Positions 14,783 through 24,547 of a stretch of DNA of 64,000 nucleotides are shown here, in pieces. The first letter of the stretch is position 1. Each line of letters begins with the position of its first letter. The notes beneath the pieces are model-generated. The model was not told the origin of the DNA and ran no database searches. It saw only the letters and a list, made by a program, of their open reading frames with translations. Made by a program: the position numbers and the translations under genes. The stretch comes from SIG575 sp045542485 (GTDB lineage: Bacteria > Bacillota > Clostridia > Oscillospirales > Acutalibacteraceae), in NCBI GenBank assembly GCA_045542485.1, contig JAZQLC010000051.1, positions 62,001-126,000 on the forward strand. The letters run 5' to 3'.

Positions 14783-16876
14783 ATGGAAAACTATTCTGCA
14801 TTCCTCACTCTGGCAGGTTCTTTGATTGCGATTGTATTTGCAATTATCACTGCCAAAAAAGTTATGAAATACTCTGAGGGTACAGAGAAAATGAAGAAAA
14901 TTGCACAGTCAATCAGAGAGGGTGCAAACGCTTACCTCAAAAGACAGTACACTGTTGTTTCAATCTTCTTCGGCGGTATGTTTTTGATACTCGGTGTTAT
15001 GGCTCTTGCAAATCTGCTTACTCCCTATGTGCCTTTTGCATTCCTTACGGGAGGATTTTTCAGCGGTCTTTCAGGCTTTATCGGTATGAAAATCGCAACT
15101 GCATCAAACGCAAGAACTGCAAACGCCTGTCGCGAAGGACTCAACAAAGGTCTGAGAGTGGCTTTCAGTGCAGGTTCGGTTATGGGCTTTACTGTTGTAG
15201 GTCTCGGCCTTTTTGATATCTCACTGTGGTTTTTGCTTCTTAAATTTGTCTTCAAGCTTGAACCGGCAGAAATTACGAGTGCGATGCTCACCTTCGGTAT
15301 GGGCGCATCTTCAATGGCTCTTTTCGCCAGAGTGGGCGGCGGTATTTTCACAAAGGCAGCAGATGTAGGTGCAGACCTTGTAGGCAAGGTTGAGGCAGGA
15401 ATTCCCGAGGATGACCCCAGAAACCCTGCAGTTATTGCCGATAATGTTGGTGATAATGTAGGTGACGTAGCAGGTATGGGCGCAGACCTTTATGAATCAT
15501 ATGTCGGCTCAGTTATTTCAGCTATGGCGCTGGGTGTGGGAGCCTTTGCAGGAGACCTGAAAGCAGCGTCTCTTCCGATGATTCTCGCAGCAGTCGGTGT
15601 TGTCTGCTCAATTATCGGTTCATTCTTCGTCAGAACAGGTGAAAAAACAGAGCAGAAGATTCTCCTCAAGGCTCTGAGAAAAGGAACAAATTTGAGCGCA
15701 ATCCTTATTGCCGTTCTTGCTTTCCCCATTGTTTATTTTGTAATGGGCAAAGAAAATTTCAGCCTTTATTTTTCAATTCTTGCAGGTCTCGTTGCAGGTG
15801 TTGCAATAGGCTTCTCAACAGAATATTTCACATCAGACACATATAAGCCTACAAGAAATCTTGCTAAAAAATCAGAAACCGGCTCAGCTACAATTATCAT
15901 CGGCGGTGTGGGTCTCGGTATGATGTCAACTGCTGTTCCCATTATCATCATCGCAGCGTGTGTTATTGCTGCTTATGGCTTTGCAGGTGGCTTCGCAAGT
16001 GCAGCATCCGGTCTTTACGGCGTTGCGGTTGCGGCAGTAGGTATGCTTTCAACTCTCGGTATCACCCTTGCAACAGATGCTTACGGTCCCGTTGCAGACA
16101 ACGCAGGCGGTATTGCACAGATGGCAGGTCTTGAAGAAGAGGTAAGAGAGAGAACAGATGCTCTCGATGCTCTGGGCAACACAACTGCAGCAACAGGTAA
16201 AGGCTTCGCAATCGGCTCGGCAGCCCTGACTGCACTTGCACTTATTGCTTCTTACAAAGACCAGATTGTGAAGATTATTTCAGAATCAGGCAGCGGAGAA
16301 GCTATGGACCTTTCTATTATGAATCCTTCAGTTCTTATCGGTCTTTTCATCGGCGCTTGTCTTCCCTTCGTCTTTGCAGCGCTTACAATGAATTCAGTTG
16401 GTAAAGCAGCAGAAAGCGTTGTTATTGAAGTGCGCAGACAGTTCAGGGAAATCAAGGGTATTATGACGGGAGAAACAGATGCGGACTATGCATCCTGCGT
16501 TGACCTCTGCACAAAGGCAAGTCTGAAAGAAATGATTCTTCCCACAATCACGGCAGTTATCGTTCCCGTTGTAACAGGTCTTGTTTTCGGATATAACGGT
16601 GTTATCGGTATGCTTGCAGGTGCAACGGCAACCGGTTTCCTTATGGCGATATTTATGTCAAACTCAGGCGGTGCGTGGGATAATGCAAAGAAATATATTG
16701 AAAGCGGCGAATTCGGCGGTAAGGGCAGCAGAAATCACAAGGCAGCAGTTGTAGGCGACACTGTGGGCGACCCCTTCAAGGATACATCAGGTCCCTCAAT
16801 CAATATCCTTATCAAGCTTATTTCAATGGTATCAATCGTTTTTGCATCACTTGTTGTAAAATTCCACATTCTCTGA
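14783..16876 (+). CDS. hppA: K+-dependent membrane-bound ion-pumping pyrophosphatase
   Basis: A 697-residue polytopic integral membrane enzyme coupling pyrophosphate hydrolysis to H+ and/or Na+ export. The pyrophosphate-binding loop DVGADLVGKVE begins at residue 194 and continues to the DNVGDNVGDVAGMGADLYE block. The second acidic site near the C-terminus is HKAAVVGDTVGDPFKDTSG. In GNTTAATGKGF the positions that are Lys and Thr in K+-independent enzymes are Ala and Gly, so it belongs to the K+-dependent class, which includes Na+-pumping members. About 16 membrane helices are expected. AAAGGAG is ~8 bases upstream of the ATG at 14783; the longer open frame merely runs through the leader. Ends in a strong terminator. 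Confidence 0.97.
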   Translation: MENYSAFLTLAGSLIAIVFAIITAKKVMKYSEGTEKMKKIAQSIREGANAYLKRQYTVVSIFFGGMFLILGVMALANLLTPYVPFAFLTGGFFSGLSGFIGMKIATASNARTANACREGLNKGLRVAFSAGSVMGFTVVGLGLFDISLWFLLLKFVFKLEPAEITSAMLTFGMGASSMALFARVGGGIFTKAADVGADLVGKVEAGIPEDDPRNPAVIADNVGDNVGDVAGMGADLYESYVGSVISAMALGVGAFAGDLKAASLPMILAAVGVVCSIIGSFFVRTGEKTEQKILLKALRKGTNLSAILIAVLAFPIVYFVMGKENFSLYFSILAGLVAGVAIGFSTEYFTSDTYKPTRNLAKKSETGSATIIIGGVGLGMMSTAVPIIIIAACVIAAYGFAGGFASAASGLYGVAVAAVGMLSTLGITLATDAYGPVADNAGGIAQMAGLEEEVRERTDALDALGNTTAATGKGFAIGSAALTALALIASYKDQIVKIISESGSGEAMDLSIMNPSVLIGLFIGACLPFVFAALTMNSVGKAAESVVIEVRRQFREIKGIMTGETDADYASCVDLCTKASLKEMILPTITAVIVPVVTGLVFGYNGVIGMLAGATATGFLMAIFMSNSGGAWDNAKKYIESGEFGGKGSRNHKAAVVGDTVGDPFKDTSGPSINILIKLISMVSIVFASLVVKFHIL

Positions 16877-16891
16877 TAATGTAAATCCTAT

Positions 16892-16932
16892 AAATCCCTG
16901 AAATTGATTCCCTCAATTTCGGGGATTTTCTT
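16892..16932 (+). terminator. Terminator of hppA
   Basis: AAATCCCTGAAATTGA (16892-16907) pairs with the TCAATTTCGGGGATTT arm (16912-16927), with one G-T pair, then TCTTTATT. Confidence 0.88.
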
Positions 16933-16940
16933 TATTGCTA

Positions 16941-16969
16941 TTGAAAATAAAAATATTTAATGTTATACT
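16941..16969 (+). promoter_or_regulatory. Promoter of the GH38 alpha-mannosidase gene
   Basis: TTGAAA (16941-16946), 17-base spacer, TATACT (16964-16969). Confidence 0.75.
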
Positions 16970-17014
16970 ATAAATTGACTTGAAATATTTTTTTCAGGAA
17001 AGGATGATAAACAA

Positions 17015-20000
17015 ATGGCAGAAATCAAAAATCTTGATGCTGTTGCTGCTCTTGACGCAATGGACGCTCATGTTGATGACTGGCGTGACGCGACAAAGGG
17101 TAAGCAGAGAGGTATCTTCTCTTTTGATGACCTTGTAACAGTTAAACTCAAAACTCTCAAAAAGAGAATCTACACCGACATCGAAACAATTCCCGCATGG
17201 AAAATGAAGGAATGCATCTACAAGGGTGTGGATGACTACGAATTTTTATATGATGAGTGGAAAGACCTTAATGTAGGCGACCGTTGGGGTAACAACGGCT
17301 GGAGTGCATTCTTCAAAAATTCATTTGATATGCCTCCTCGCTTTAAGGGCAAGAAAGTAACACTTAACGTTTACTTCGGCGGTGACTCACTTCTTTCACT
17401 TAACGGTGAGCCCTATCAGGGCCTTGACCCATTCAGAAACAGTGTTCTTCTTACAGATTGCGCAAAGGGTGACGAGCACTATGATGTTGATATTGAATCA
17501 TACTATGTATGGCATTCAAACGAATCAACAATCAAAACTCTCTCTTGCTCATTCGTTGGCGTAGTTGACCCCGTAATCGAAGAGATTTACTGGGACTTCA
17601 AGGCAGTTTTCAACGCACTGTTTATGCCTGTTCTTGACACAGGTCTTGCAGAGCTTATCCGCGCAGCACTCAAAGAAGCTTTCACACACGTGAACTTTGA
17701 CCTTGAGGGCGAAGAGTTCAAGGCTGAACTTCTTCTTGCACAGAAGGTTCTCAAGGATAAGGTTTACAACAACCCCAACTATTCTTCAATCGGTAAACTT
17801 GCTCTTGTAGGTAACTCACATCTGGATATCGTGTTTATGTGGGCTTACAAGGAATATGTGCGTAAGTTGGGCAGAACTCACGCAACAATGCTCAGACTTA
17901 TGGAGCAGTACCCCGACTTTATTTTCTCACAGAGTACAGCACCTACATATATTGAAATGGAAAAACGCTATCCCAAGCTTTTCGAGCAGGTCAAAAAACG
18001 CATCGAAGAGGGCAGATGGGAATATATCGGCGCTATGTGGGTTGAGCCTGACTGTAACCTTGTTTCAGGTGAATCATTTGCACGTCAGCTTCTCCACGGT
18101 GTAAGATATGCAGAAAAGACATTCGGCATCACTCCCAAAACCTGCTGGGTTCCCGACGTTTTCGGTAACGGCTACGCAATGCCTCAGATTCTCAAAAAAG
18201 CAGGTGTTGAATATTTCGTAACACATAAAATGGGTATCTGGAACGATACTAACCCCTGGCAGTATAACACATTCTGGTGGGAAGGCCCCGACGGCTCAAA
18301 GGTATTCTCAATCGTTCCTCCCACACACTTCATCGGCACAGTTGAAGCAGACTCACTGAAGGTTAACTGGTCAAGATATACAGACAAGGAAACAATCGGC
18401 GAATCAATGTACTGCTACGGCTGGGGCGATGGCGGCGGCGGGGTAGACACCGAAATGCTTGAATATGTTAAGCGTTACAGCAAGTTCCCAGGACTTCCCG
18501 AGGCAGTTCCCAGCAAGATTGAAGATTCACTTGCAAGAATGAAGGCTAACGCAACAGAAACAAATATCCCCACCTGGAAGGATGAGCTTTATCTTGAAGA
18601 GCACCGCGGTGTTCACACAACAAAGGCTCTCCTGAAAAAGCTTAACAGACGCAGTGAAAACCTCTACCGTGAAGCAGAGCTTTTTGCAAGTGTTGCTATG
18701 AAGTACGGTTATAAGTATCCTCTTGACAAGCTCAATGAAGGTTGGCAGATGATTCTTACAAACCAGTTCCACGATTCACTTCCCGGCTCACACATCACAG
18801 AAGTTTTCGGTGACCTGTGCGCAATTTATGATGAAATCATTAAGATTGGTGAAGAGGTAAGAAACGAAGCTCTGAATGTTATCGCAGGTAACGCAGACGG
18901 TGCTGAAAAATACGGCAAACCCTTCGCACTCTTCAATTCACTCGGCGTTTCAGCAACATCAAAGGTTGAGCTTCCTTACAAGGATGTTGAAATCTTCGAT
19001 GAAAACGGAGACAAAGTTCCCGTTCAGGCTTATACAAAGCTCGACGGCACAAAGGTGCTTGTATTCGTAGCTAAGGATGTTCCCGCAGCAGGTTATAAGG
19101 TATTCTATACAAAGGATGCAGCTGTTGCAGAGGCGAAAGCACTTACAGGTAACGTTATCGAAAACGACAACTTTAAGGTTGAACTTGACGATTCTGCAGA
19201 AATCGTTTCAATCTTCGATAAGAACAACAACCGTGAAGTTCTTGATGGCAAGGGTAACGTATTCAGACTTTACGAAGACCTTCCCGGTAAATATGACGCT
19301 TGGGATATCGTTGCAACATATGTTGACCGTGAATTCGACACAGAAGCAGGTAAGGTTACAGGCGTTGCAGCAGGTGATGTATTCACAGTTCTTTCAATTG
19401 AAAAGAAAATCAACAAGTCACTTGTTAAACAGAATGTTATCATCTATAACGACCTTGACAGAATCGACTTCGATACATTCATCAGTTGGCACGAGCAGGA
19501 AAAACTCCTCAAGGTCGGCTTCGATGTTGACATCAAGGCATCAAAATACACAAGAGATATTGCTTATGCAACAATCGAAAACTCAAACTATCGCCACAAT
19601 CCTTACGATAAGGCTAAGTTCGAGGTTTCAGCACATAACTTCATTGATATGTCAGAAGATGCATACGGTCTTACAATTCTCAACGATTGCAAGTACGGTT
19701 ATGAGGTAGATAAGCAGAGAATGATTATCACTCTCCTCAAGGCTCCTATGAATCCCGACCCGCAGTCAGACAGAGGCGACCACTACTTCACATATTCACT
19801 CTATCCTCACGCAGGTAACTGGAAGGATGCAGACACAATCACAAGAGGTCTTGAAATCAACAATCCCATGACAGCGGTTGAAATCAGCGCTGACGCAAAG
19901 GGTGAAACAAGCAAGTCCTTTATTGCAGTTTCTGCTGACAATGTTACTCTTGAGGCAGTCAAGAAGTGCGAAGATGAAGACGCATACATCGTTCGTTTTG

Positions 20001-20179
20001 TTGAAAAGACAGGCAGAAGAACAGATGTTACTGCGGAGCTCTTCGGTGAAATAGCATCTGTTTCAGAATGCGACCTTCTTGAAAGAAACGATGTTGCAGT
20101 TGATACATTCTCAGGCTCAGCTCTTTCATTCACTGCAAATCCCTTTGAAATCAAATGCTTCAAGGTTAAAATGAAATAA
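17015..20179 (+). CDS. Alpha-mannosidase, glycoside hydrolase family 38
   Basis: A 1054-residue GH38 enzyme of the bacterial MngB/AMS1-like type. After an N-terminal beta domain, the catalytic barrel starts with ALVGNSHLDIVFMWAYKE, where His269 and Asp271 bind zinc. The nucleophile is Asp381 in CWVPDVFGNGYAMPQIL, and a later NQFHDSLPGSH (about 587-597) gives another zinc His/Asp. The C-terminal ~450 residues are the usual beta-sandwich domains. There is no signal peptide, so it should act in the cytosol on imported mannosides or N-glycan fragments. It is a single-gene unit with its own promoter and terminator; no transporter is adjacent. The gene is relatively rich in aac/gac/gttccc codons, which may reflect high expression. 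Confidence 0.95.
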   Translation: MAEIKNLDAVAALDAMDAHVDDWRDATKGKQRGIFSFDDLVTVKLKTLKKRIYTDIETIPAWKMKECIYKGVDDYEFLYDEWKDLNVGDRWGNNGWSAFFKNSFDMPPRFKGKKVTLNVYFGGDSLLSLNGEPYQGLDPFRNSVLLTDCAKGDEHYDVDIESYYVWHSNESTIKTLSCSFVGVVDPVIEEIYWDFKAVFNALFMPVLDTGLAELIRAALKEAFTHVNFDLEGEEFKAELLLAQKVLKDKVYNNPNYSSIGKLALVGNSHLDIVFMWAYKEYVRKLGRTHATMLRLMEQYPDFIFSQSTAPTYIEMEKRYPKLFEQVKKRIEEGRWEYIGAMWVEPDCNLVSGESFARQLLHGVRYAEKTFGITPKTCWVPDVFGNGYAMPQILKKAGVEYFVTHKMGIWNDTNPWQYNTFWWEGPDGSKVFSIVPPTHFIGTVEADSLKVNWSRYTDKETIGESMYCYGWGDGGGGVDTEMLEYVKRYSKFPGLPEAVPSKIEDSLARMKANATETNIPTWKDELYLEEHRGVHTTKALLKKLNRRSENLYREAELFASVAMKYGYKYPLDKLNEGWQMILTNQFHDSLPGSHITEVFGDLCAIYDEIIKIGEEVRNEALNVIAGNADGAEKYGKPFALFNSLGVSATSKVELPYKDVEIFDENGDKVPVQAYTKLDGTKVLVFVAKDVPAAGYKVFYTKDAAVAEAKALTGNVIENDNFKVELDDSAEIVSIFDKNNNREVLDGKGNVFRLYEDLPGKYDAWDIVATYVDREFDTEAGKVTGVAAGDVFTVLSIEKKINKSLVKQNVIIYNDLDRIDFDTFISWHEQEKLLKVGFDVDIKASKYTRDIAYATIENSNYRHNPYDKAKFEVSAHNFIDMSEDAYGLTILNDCKYGYEVDKQRMIITLLKAPMNPDPQSDRGDHYFTYSLYPHAGNWKDADTITRGLEINNPMTAVEISADAKGETSKSFIAVSADNVTLEAVKKCEDEDAYIVRFVEKTGRRTDVTAELFGEIASVSECDLLERNDVAVDTFSGSALSFTANPFEIKCFKVKMK

Positions 20180-20200
20180 TTGAATTTCACGCATAAAACG

Positions 20201-20230
20201 AACCCCACATCCTCGGATGTGGGGTTTAGT
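20201..20230. terminator. Bidirectional terminator between the mannosidase and stnA-like genes
   Basis: AACCCCACATCC (20201-20212) pairs with GGATGTGGGGTT (20215-20226), 12 bp, and serves both convergent genes. Confidence 0.92.
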
Positions 20231-20240
20231 GTTTTGTAAT

Positions 20241-22271
20241 TTATTTCTTTATAATTTTCAATGCACCCGTGGGACATACATCTGCGCATTTGTGACAATC
20301 CTTGCAGAAAAGAACTGTGCTTTCGTCGTTGAATTCAGGCTTTACTGCTGTGGTAAAGCCTCTGCCCACAAGACCCAGAATTCCTTTTTTTGCAACCTCT
20401 TCGCAGACTCTCACGCAAAGACCGCAGAGGATGCATTTGCTGTTGTCACGCTCGATTGAGACGAGCTTTTGCTCTTTCGGGGAAATGTTTTTCGCACCAT
20501 CAAAGCGTAAGGGCTTTACATCATATCTGTCTGCATATTTTACGAGTTTACATTCACCGTAATCGTGACAGCCGCATTGGAGACATCTTGAAGCTTCTTT
20601 CATAGCCTGTTCTTCCGTAAGGCCGAGAGCTATTTCGTCAAAAGTTTTCACTCTTTCCGAGGGGCTTCTTACGGGCATCACGGCTCTTGCGATTTTCTCT
20701 TTATCTGCAAACATATCTTTAGTGACTTCCTTAACTGAAACAAAAGGCTTTCTGTAAGAAATTTCCATACCGAAAAGATAAGCGTCAATGATTTTTGATG
20801 CTTTTTCAGCCTCGCCGATAGCCTCGATAGCGATTGATGCGCCTTTGTTTGTAGCGTCACCGACCGCAAAAACTCCCTCGAGAGATGTGCGGAAGGTTTT
20901 TTCATCGGCAGATATAATGCCCTTTTTGTTTGTTTCGATTTCTTCAAAGCCACAGGCGTTTACTTTCTGTCCGATTGCAGTGATAACTGTGTCCACGGGA
21001 AGAATTTCAAACTTTCCATCGACGGGGACGGGTGAGCGTCTTCCTGATGCGTCAGGCTCACCAAGCTCCATCACCTGAAGCTTTACTGCAGTAACTTTAC
21101 CGTTTTTGCCCATGTATTCAGCGGGATTTGTAAGGAATTTAAAAGTTACGCCCTCTTCTTCTGCCTCATCAATCTCGATTTTTTCAGCAGGAATTTCGGC
21201 GCGTGTTCTTCTGTAAATAACATAAACCTCTTCAGCACCAAGCCGTTTTGCTGTTCTGCAGGTATCCATAGCGGTGTTACCGCCGCCTACGACGGCTACT
21301 TTTTTGCCGATGAAAGGCTTTTTGCCCATATTGACTTGCCTGAGGAAATCAATGCCGCTTACAACGCCCTCAAGATTTTCTCCCGGGCAACGGGTGAAAA
21401 TACTGCTCCAGGCACCGATGGCGAGAACTACTGCGTGGTGATTCTTTCTGATTTCATCAAAAGAAATGTCTTTACCGATTCTCACATTGTTTTTCATCTC
21501 TACGCCGAGAGAAGCAATCTGCTGAACCTCGTTTTCCACAATTCTTTTGGGGAGTCTGTATTCGGGAATACCGTATCTGAGCATACCGCCCATTTGAGGC
21601 ATAGCGTCAAAAACCGTAACTGAGTGACCTTTTGTTCTGAGAAAATATGCTGCTGTCAGACCGGCAGGACCGCCACCGATGACGGCAACCTTTTTGCCGG
21701 TTTCGGGACTGACTTGGGGAACAAAGGTGTCTTTTTCCATATCCTTGTCGGCAGCGAAAGCCTTAAGATAAGCGATTGAAATCGGTTCTTCAACCATACT
21801 TCTTCTACAAGCATTTTCGCAGGGATGAGGACATACTCTGCCGATTGAAGCGGGGAGGGGAAGCTTTTCCTTGATGAGAGCCACTGCCTCGTGGAATTTT
21901 CCCTGAGAGATAAATTTCACATATCCCTGACAGTCTGTACCTGCCGGGCAATTCAGTGAGCAGGGGCCGACACAGTCGCCTGTGTGGTCACTCATAAGCA
22001 GTTCAAGGGCGATTTTTCTGGATTTTCTCACTCTCTCGGAATCTGTGTGAATGACCATCCCGTCTGTAATTTTGGCAGAGCACGAGCGAAGAAGCTTGGG
22101 ACATCCCTCAACCTCAACGGTACATATGCCGCAAGCACCGTAAAGAGCCACGCTTTCGTGGTGGCAAAGAGTGGGGATTTCCACACCGTTTTCTTTTGCA
22201 CCCTCAAGGATAGTCATACCTTTTTCGGCGAAACATTCCTTGCCGTCTATAATAAATCTGATTTTTTCCAT
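20241..22271 (-). CDS. Iron-sulfur flavoprotein, Stn/Nfn-like NADPH-binding subunit (StnA-like)
   Basis: A 676-residue fusion. The N-terminus is a NuoG-type [2Fe-2S] ferredoxin domain with C36, C47, C50 and C64. Next is a GltD/NfnB-like cysteine-rich linker (CVGPCSLNCPAGTDC; RVCPHPCENACRR) and two dinucleotide-binding folds: VAVIGGGPAGLTAAYFLR for FAD and VAVVGGGNTAMDTCRTAKRLG for NAD(P), then GVFAVGDATNKGASIAIEAIG. The C-terminus has two [4Fe-4S] clusters (CILCGLCVRVCEE and CKDCHKCADVCPTGAL). With the NuoF- and NuoE-like genes just upstream it matches the three-subunit Sporomusa-type Nfn (Stn) transhydrogenase, which links NADH, NADPH and ferredoxin. Its GAGGAGGG site overlaps the stop region of the NuoF-like gene. 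A diaphorase for another reductase is an alternative. Confidence 0.85.
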   Translation of the reverse strand: MEKIRFIIDGKECFAEKGMTILEGAKENGVEIPTLCHHESVALYGACGICTVEVEGCPKLLRSCSAKITDGMVIHTDSERVRKSRKIALELLMSDHTGDCVGPCSLNCPAGTDCQGYVKFISQGKFHEAVALIKEKLPLPASIGRVCPHPCENACRRSMVEEPISIAYLKAFAADKDMEKDTFVPQVSPETGKKVAVIGGGPAGLTAAYFLRTKGHSVTVFDAMPQMGGMLRYGIPEYRLPKRIVENEVQQIASLGVEMKNNVRIGKDISFDEIRKNHHAVVLAIGAWSSIFTRCPGENLEGVVSGIDFLRQVNMGKKPFIGKKVAVVGGGNTAMDTCRTAKRLGAEEVYVIYRRTRAEIPAEKIEIDEAEEEGVTFKFLTNPAEYMGKNGKVTAVKLQVMELGEPDASGRRSPVPVDGKFEILPVDTVITAIGQKVNACGFEEIETNKKGIISADEKTFRTSLEGVFAVGDATNKGASIAIEAIGEAEKASKIIDAYLFGMEISYRKPFVSVKEVTKDMFADKEKIARAVMPVRSPSERVKTFDEIALGLTEEQAMKEASRCLQCGCHDYGECKLVKYADRYDVKPLRFDGAKNISPKEQKLVSIERDNSKCILCGLCVRVCEEVAKKGILGLVGRGFTTAVKPEFNDESTVLFCKDCHKCADVCPTGALKIIKK

Positions 22272-22283
22272 TTCTGTCCCTCC

Positions 22284-24029
22284 TCAGTTCACTTCAACTG
22301 CACCGAATCTGCAGACATGATTACACTGACCGCAACGGATACATTTTTCGTTGTCTATTGAGAAGGTCTTTTTTACCTGACCTGAAATAGCTTCCACAGG
22401 ACATTTTTTAGAGCAGAGTGAACAACCGATGCATTTTTCAGGATTGATTGAATATGTGAGAAGAGAAACACATTCCTTTGCAGGGCATCTCTTTTCTTCA
22501 ATGTGAGAGACATATTCATCTCTGAAATATCTGATAGTTGTCAGTACGGGGTTGGGGGCAGTCTGACCGAGACCGCAAAGAGCGCCGTCCTTGATACCTG
22601 CGCAGAGCTCTTCAAGAAGCTCAATGTCGCCCTCTTTTCCTTTGCCGTCTGTGATTCTGCCGAGAATTTCAAGCATTCTTTTTGTACCGATTCTGCAGTG
22701 GACACATTTTCCGCAGGATTCCTTTGTAGTGAAATCAAGGAAGAATTTTGCCATATTCACCATACAGGTGTTTTCGTCCATAACAACCATACCGCCTGAG
22801 CCCATAATGGCACCGGTGGCGCTTAATTTTTTATAGTCAATTACAGTATCCAGAAGCTCTTCGGGAATACATCCTCCCGAGGGGCCTCCCATCTGCACTG
22901 CCTTGAAGGTAGCACCGTTTCTGATGCCGCCGCCGATGTCGTAAATTACGTGGCGCAGGGTTTTGCCCATAGGAATTTCCACAAGACCGCCGCGACTGAT
23001 TTTTCCCGTAAGGGCGAAAACCTTTGTGCCCTTGCTGTCCTCAGTGCCCATAGCGCTGAAAGCTCTGCCGCCGTTGAGGATAATCCAGGTAACATTTGCG
23101 AAAGTTTCAACATTGTTGATGTTTGAGGGCTTGTGCCAGTATCCTGCCTCTGCGGGAAACGGAGGTTTGAGTCTGGGCATACCGCGGCTGCCCTCAAGTG
23201 ACTCAATAAGTGCAGTTTCTTCGCCGCAAACAAATGCACCTGCACCTGCTTTGATTCTGAATGAGCAGGAGAAGTCTGTGCCGAGAATGTTTTTGCCTAT
23301 AAAGCCCTTGCTTTCGGCTTCTTTGATTGCTTTTTCAAGTCTTATGATTGCAAGGGGATATTCTGCTCTTACATAGACTACGGCTTCCTTTGCACCGATG
23401 GCGTATGCGCCGATGAGCATACCCTCAATAAGATTGTGAGGGTCACTTTCGATTACGGCTCTGTCCATAAACGCACCCGGGTCGCCCTCGTCTGCGTTAC
23501 ATATAAGATATTTTTCATCACCCTGAGAATTTCTTGCTGCATTCCATTTGAACCAGGTGGGAAAACCTGCACCGCCTCGTCCTGCGAGACCTGAAATTTT
23601 TATTTCTTCAATAACCTCTTCAGGTGACATTGTGTGAAGCACTTTTTTCAGAGCCTCATAGCCGTCAGAGGAGATGTAGTCTTCAATGTTTTCCGGATTT
23701 ATAATACCGCAGTGACGAAGTGCAATTCTTGTCTGCTTTGTGAGAAATTCCTCGTCTTCTGCAGTGATTTTAAGATTTTCAATTTCTGAAAAATCAAGGC
23801 TTTCTGCGGCGTTCACGATTCTTTCGGCATCGTTTTCACTGACGCGTACAAGTCTTGTCAGGTTGTTATCATCGTCGTAGATGTCAACAATCGGCTCTAA
23901 AAAGCACATTCCGATGCATCCCGTGATGGAAAGAGAGCTTTTGACGCCAATCAATTTTTCAATTGCAGAATAAACCTTTCCTGCACCTGCAGCGATGCCG
24001 CAGCTTCCCTGACCTACAACTATTTTCAT
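22284..24029 (-). CDS. NuoF-like NADH-binding flavoprotein subunit (StnB-like)
   Basis: A 581-residue protein. A short N-terminal thioredoxin-like [2Fe-2S] domain (QGSCGIAAGAGK; SITGCIGMCFLEP) is followed by the NuoF core. The NAD/FMN site is GRGGAGFPTWFKWNAARN (about 148-165), then GAGAFVCGEETALIESLEG. The [4Fe-4S] motif ESCGKCVHCRIGTKR is at about 435-449. The C-terminal ~45 residues hold two [4Fe-4S] ferredoxin motifs (CIGCSLCSKKCP, CIRCGQCNHVCR). This is the layout of HydB and StnB, electron-bifurcating or diaphorase subunits. The ATG at 24029 overlaps the NuoE-like stop as ATGA; the longer open frame upstream lies inside that gene and is not used. Confidence 0.9.
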   Translation of the reverse strand: MKIVVGQGSCGIAAGAGKVYSAIEKLIGVKSSLSITGCIGMCFLEPIVDIYDDDNNLTRLVRVSENDAERIVNAAESLDFSEIENLKITAEDEEFLTKQTRIALRHCGIINPENIEDYISSDGYEALKKVLHTMSPEEVIEEIKISGLAGRGGAGFPTWFKWNAARNSQGDEKYLICNADEGDPGAFMDRAVIESDPHNLIEGMLIGAYAIGAKEAVVYVRAEYPLAIIRLEKAIKEAESKGFIGKNILGTDFSCSFRIKAGAGAFVCGEETALIESLEGSRGMPRLKPPFPAEAGYWHKPSNINNVETFANVTWIILNGGRAFSAMGTEDSKGTKVFALTGKISRGGLVEIPMGKTLRHVIYDIGGGIRNGATFKAVQMGGPSGGCIPEELLDTVIDYKKLSATGAIMGSGGMVVMDENTCMVNMAKFFLDFTTKESCGKCVHCRIGTKRMLEILGRITDGKGKEGDIELLEELCAGIKDGALCGLGQTAPNPVLTTIRYFRDEYVSHIEEKRCPAKECVSLLTYSINPEKCIGCSLCSKKCPVEAISGQVKKTFSIDNEKCIRCGQCNHVCRFGAVEVN

Positions 24030-24520
24030 TTCTCTTCCTCCCTGAGCCTTCTGAGTATTTCCCGGACTTTTTCGGGGGTAAGAGAGCCGTAGGTCTCCTC
24101 GTTTATCATCATAACGGGGGAAAGACTGCAACAGCCGAGACACGCTACATTTTTAAGGGTGAAAAGGCCGTCGTCAGTAGTTTCTCCGTCGGTAATTCCC
24201 AGCTCCTCGGTAATTGCTTTCTCGAGTCTTTCTGAGCCGTTTACGTGACAGGCAGTGCCCTGACAGAGCATAATGAGATATTTGCCCACGGGACGGAATC
24301 TGAACTGAGTATAAAAGGTTGCAACGCCCATAACCTTTGCAGGGGTAAGGCTCATTTCTTCTGCAATTTTGTAGATTACATCCGTTGGCAGATAACCGTA
24401 AATTTCCTGAGCTTTCTGCAGTACGGTAATAAGACTGCCTTTCACATTTTTGTATTTTCTGAGAGTTTCTTCAAGAAGTGATAAGTCGCTTTTATTACAT
24501 TCTGAACAACTCGTTTTCAT
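24026..24520 (-). CDS. NuoE-like [2Fe-2S] thioredoxin-fold subunit (StnC-like)
   Basis: A 164-residue protein of the 24-kDa NuoE/HydC/StnC family. A helical N-terminal half (YLPTDVIYKIAEEMSLTPAKVMGVATFYTQF) leads into a thioredoxin-like domain. The [2Fe-2S] cysteines are in LCQGTACHVNG (C86 and C91) and VACLGCCSLSP (C127 and C131 region). It is the first gene of the three-gene unit and is translationally coupled to the NuoF-like gene. An extra pair CSEC near the N-terminus (C5, C8) is unusual and might be structural. Confidence 0.92.
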   Translation of the reverse strand: MKTSCSECNKSDLSLLEETLRKYKNVKGSLITVLQKAQEIYGYLPTDVIYKIAEEMSLTPAKVMGVATFYTQFRFRPVGKYLIMLCQGTACHVNGSERLEKAITEELGITDGETTDDGLFTLKNVACLGCCSLSPVMMINEETYGSLTPEKVREILRRLREEEK

Positions 24521-24547
24521 TTTTCCTCACCATTCTTTCTGTAAAAC

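Noticed and set aside
19077..19709. A 210-codon frame within the alpha-mannosidase gene
   Set aside because: It is an out-of-frame shadow of the GH38 gene, with low-complexity Gln/Ser/Thr-rich content.
20241..24520. Electron-bifurcating [FeFe]-hydrogenase (HydABC) operon
   Set aside because: The third subunit lacks H-cluster motifs and instead has GltD/NfnB-like FAD and NAD(P) folds.
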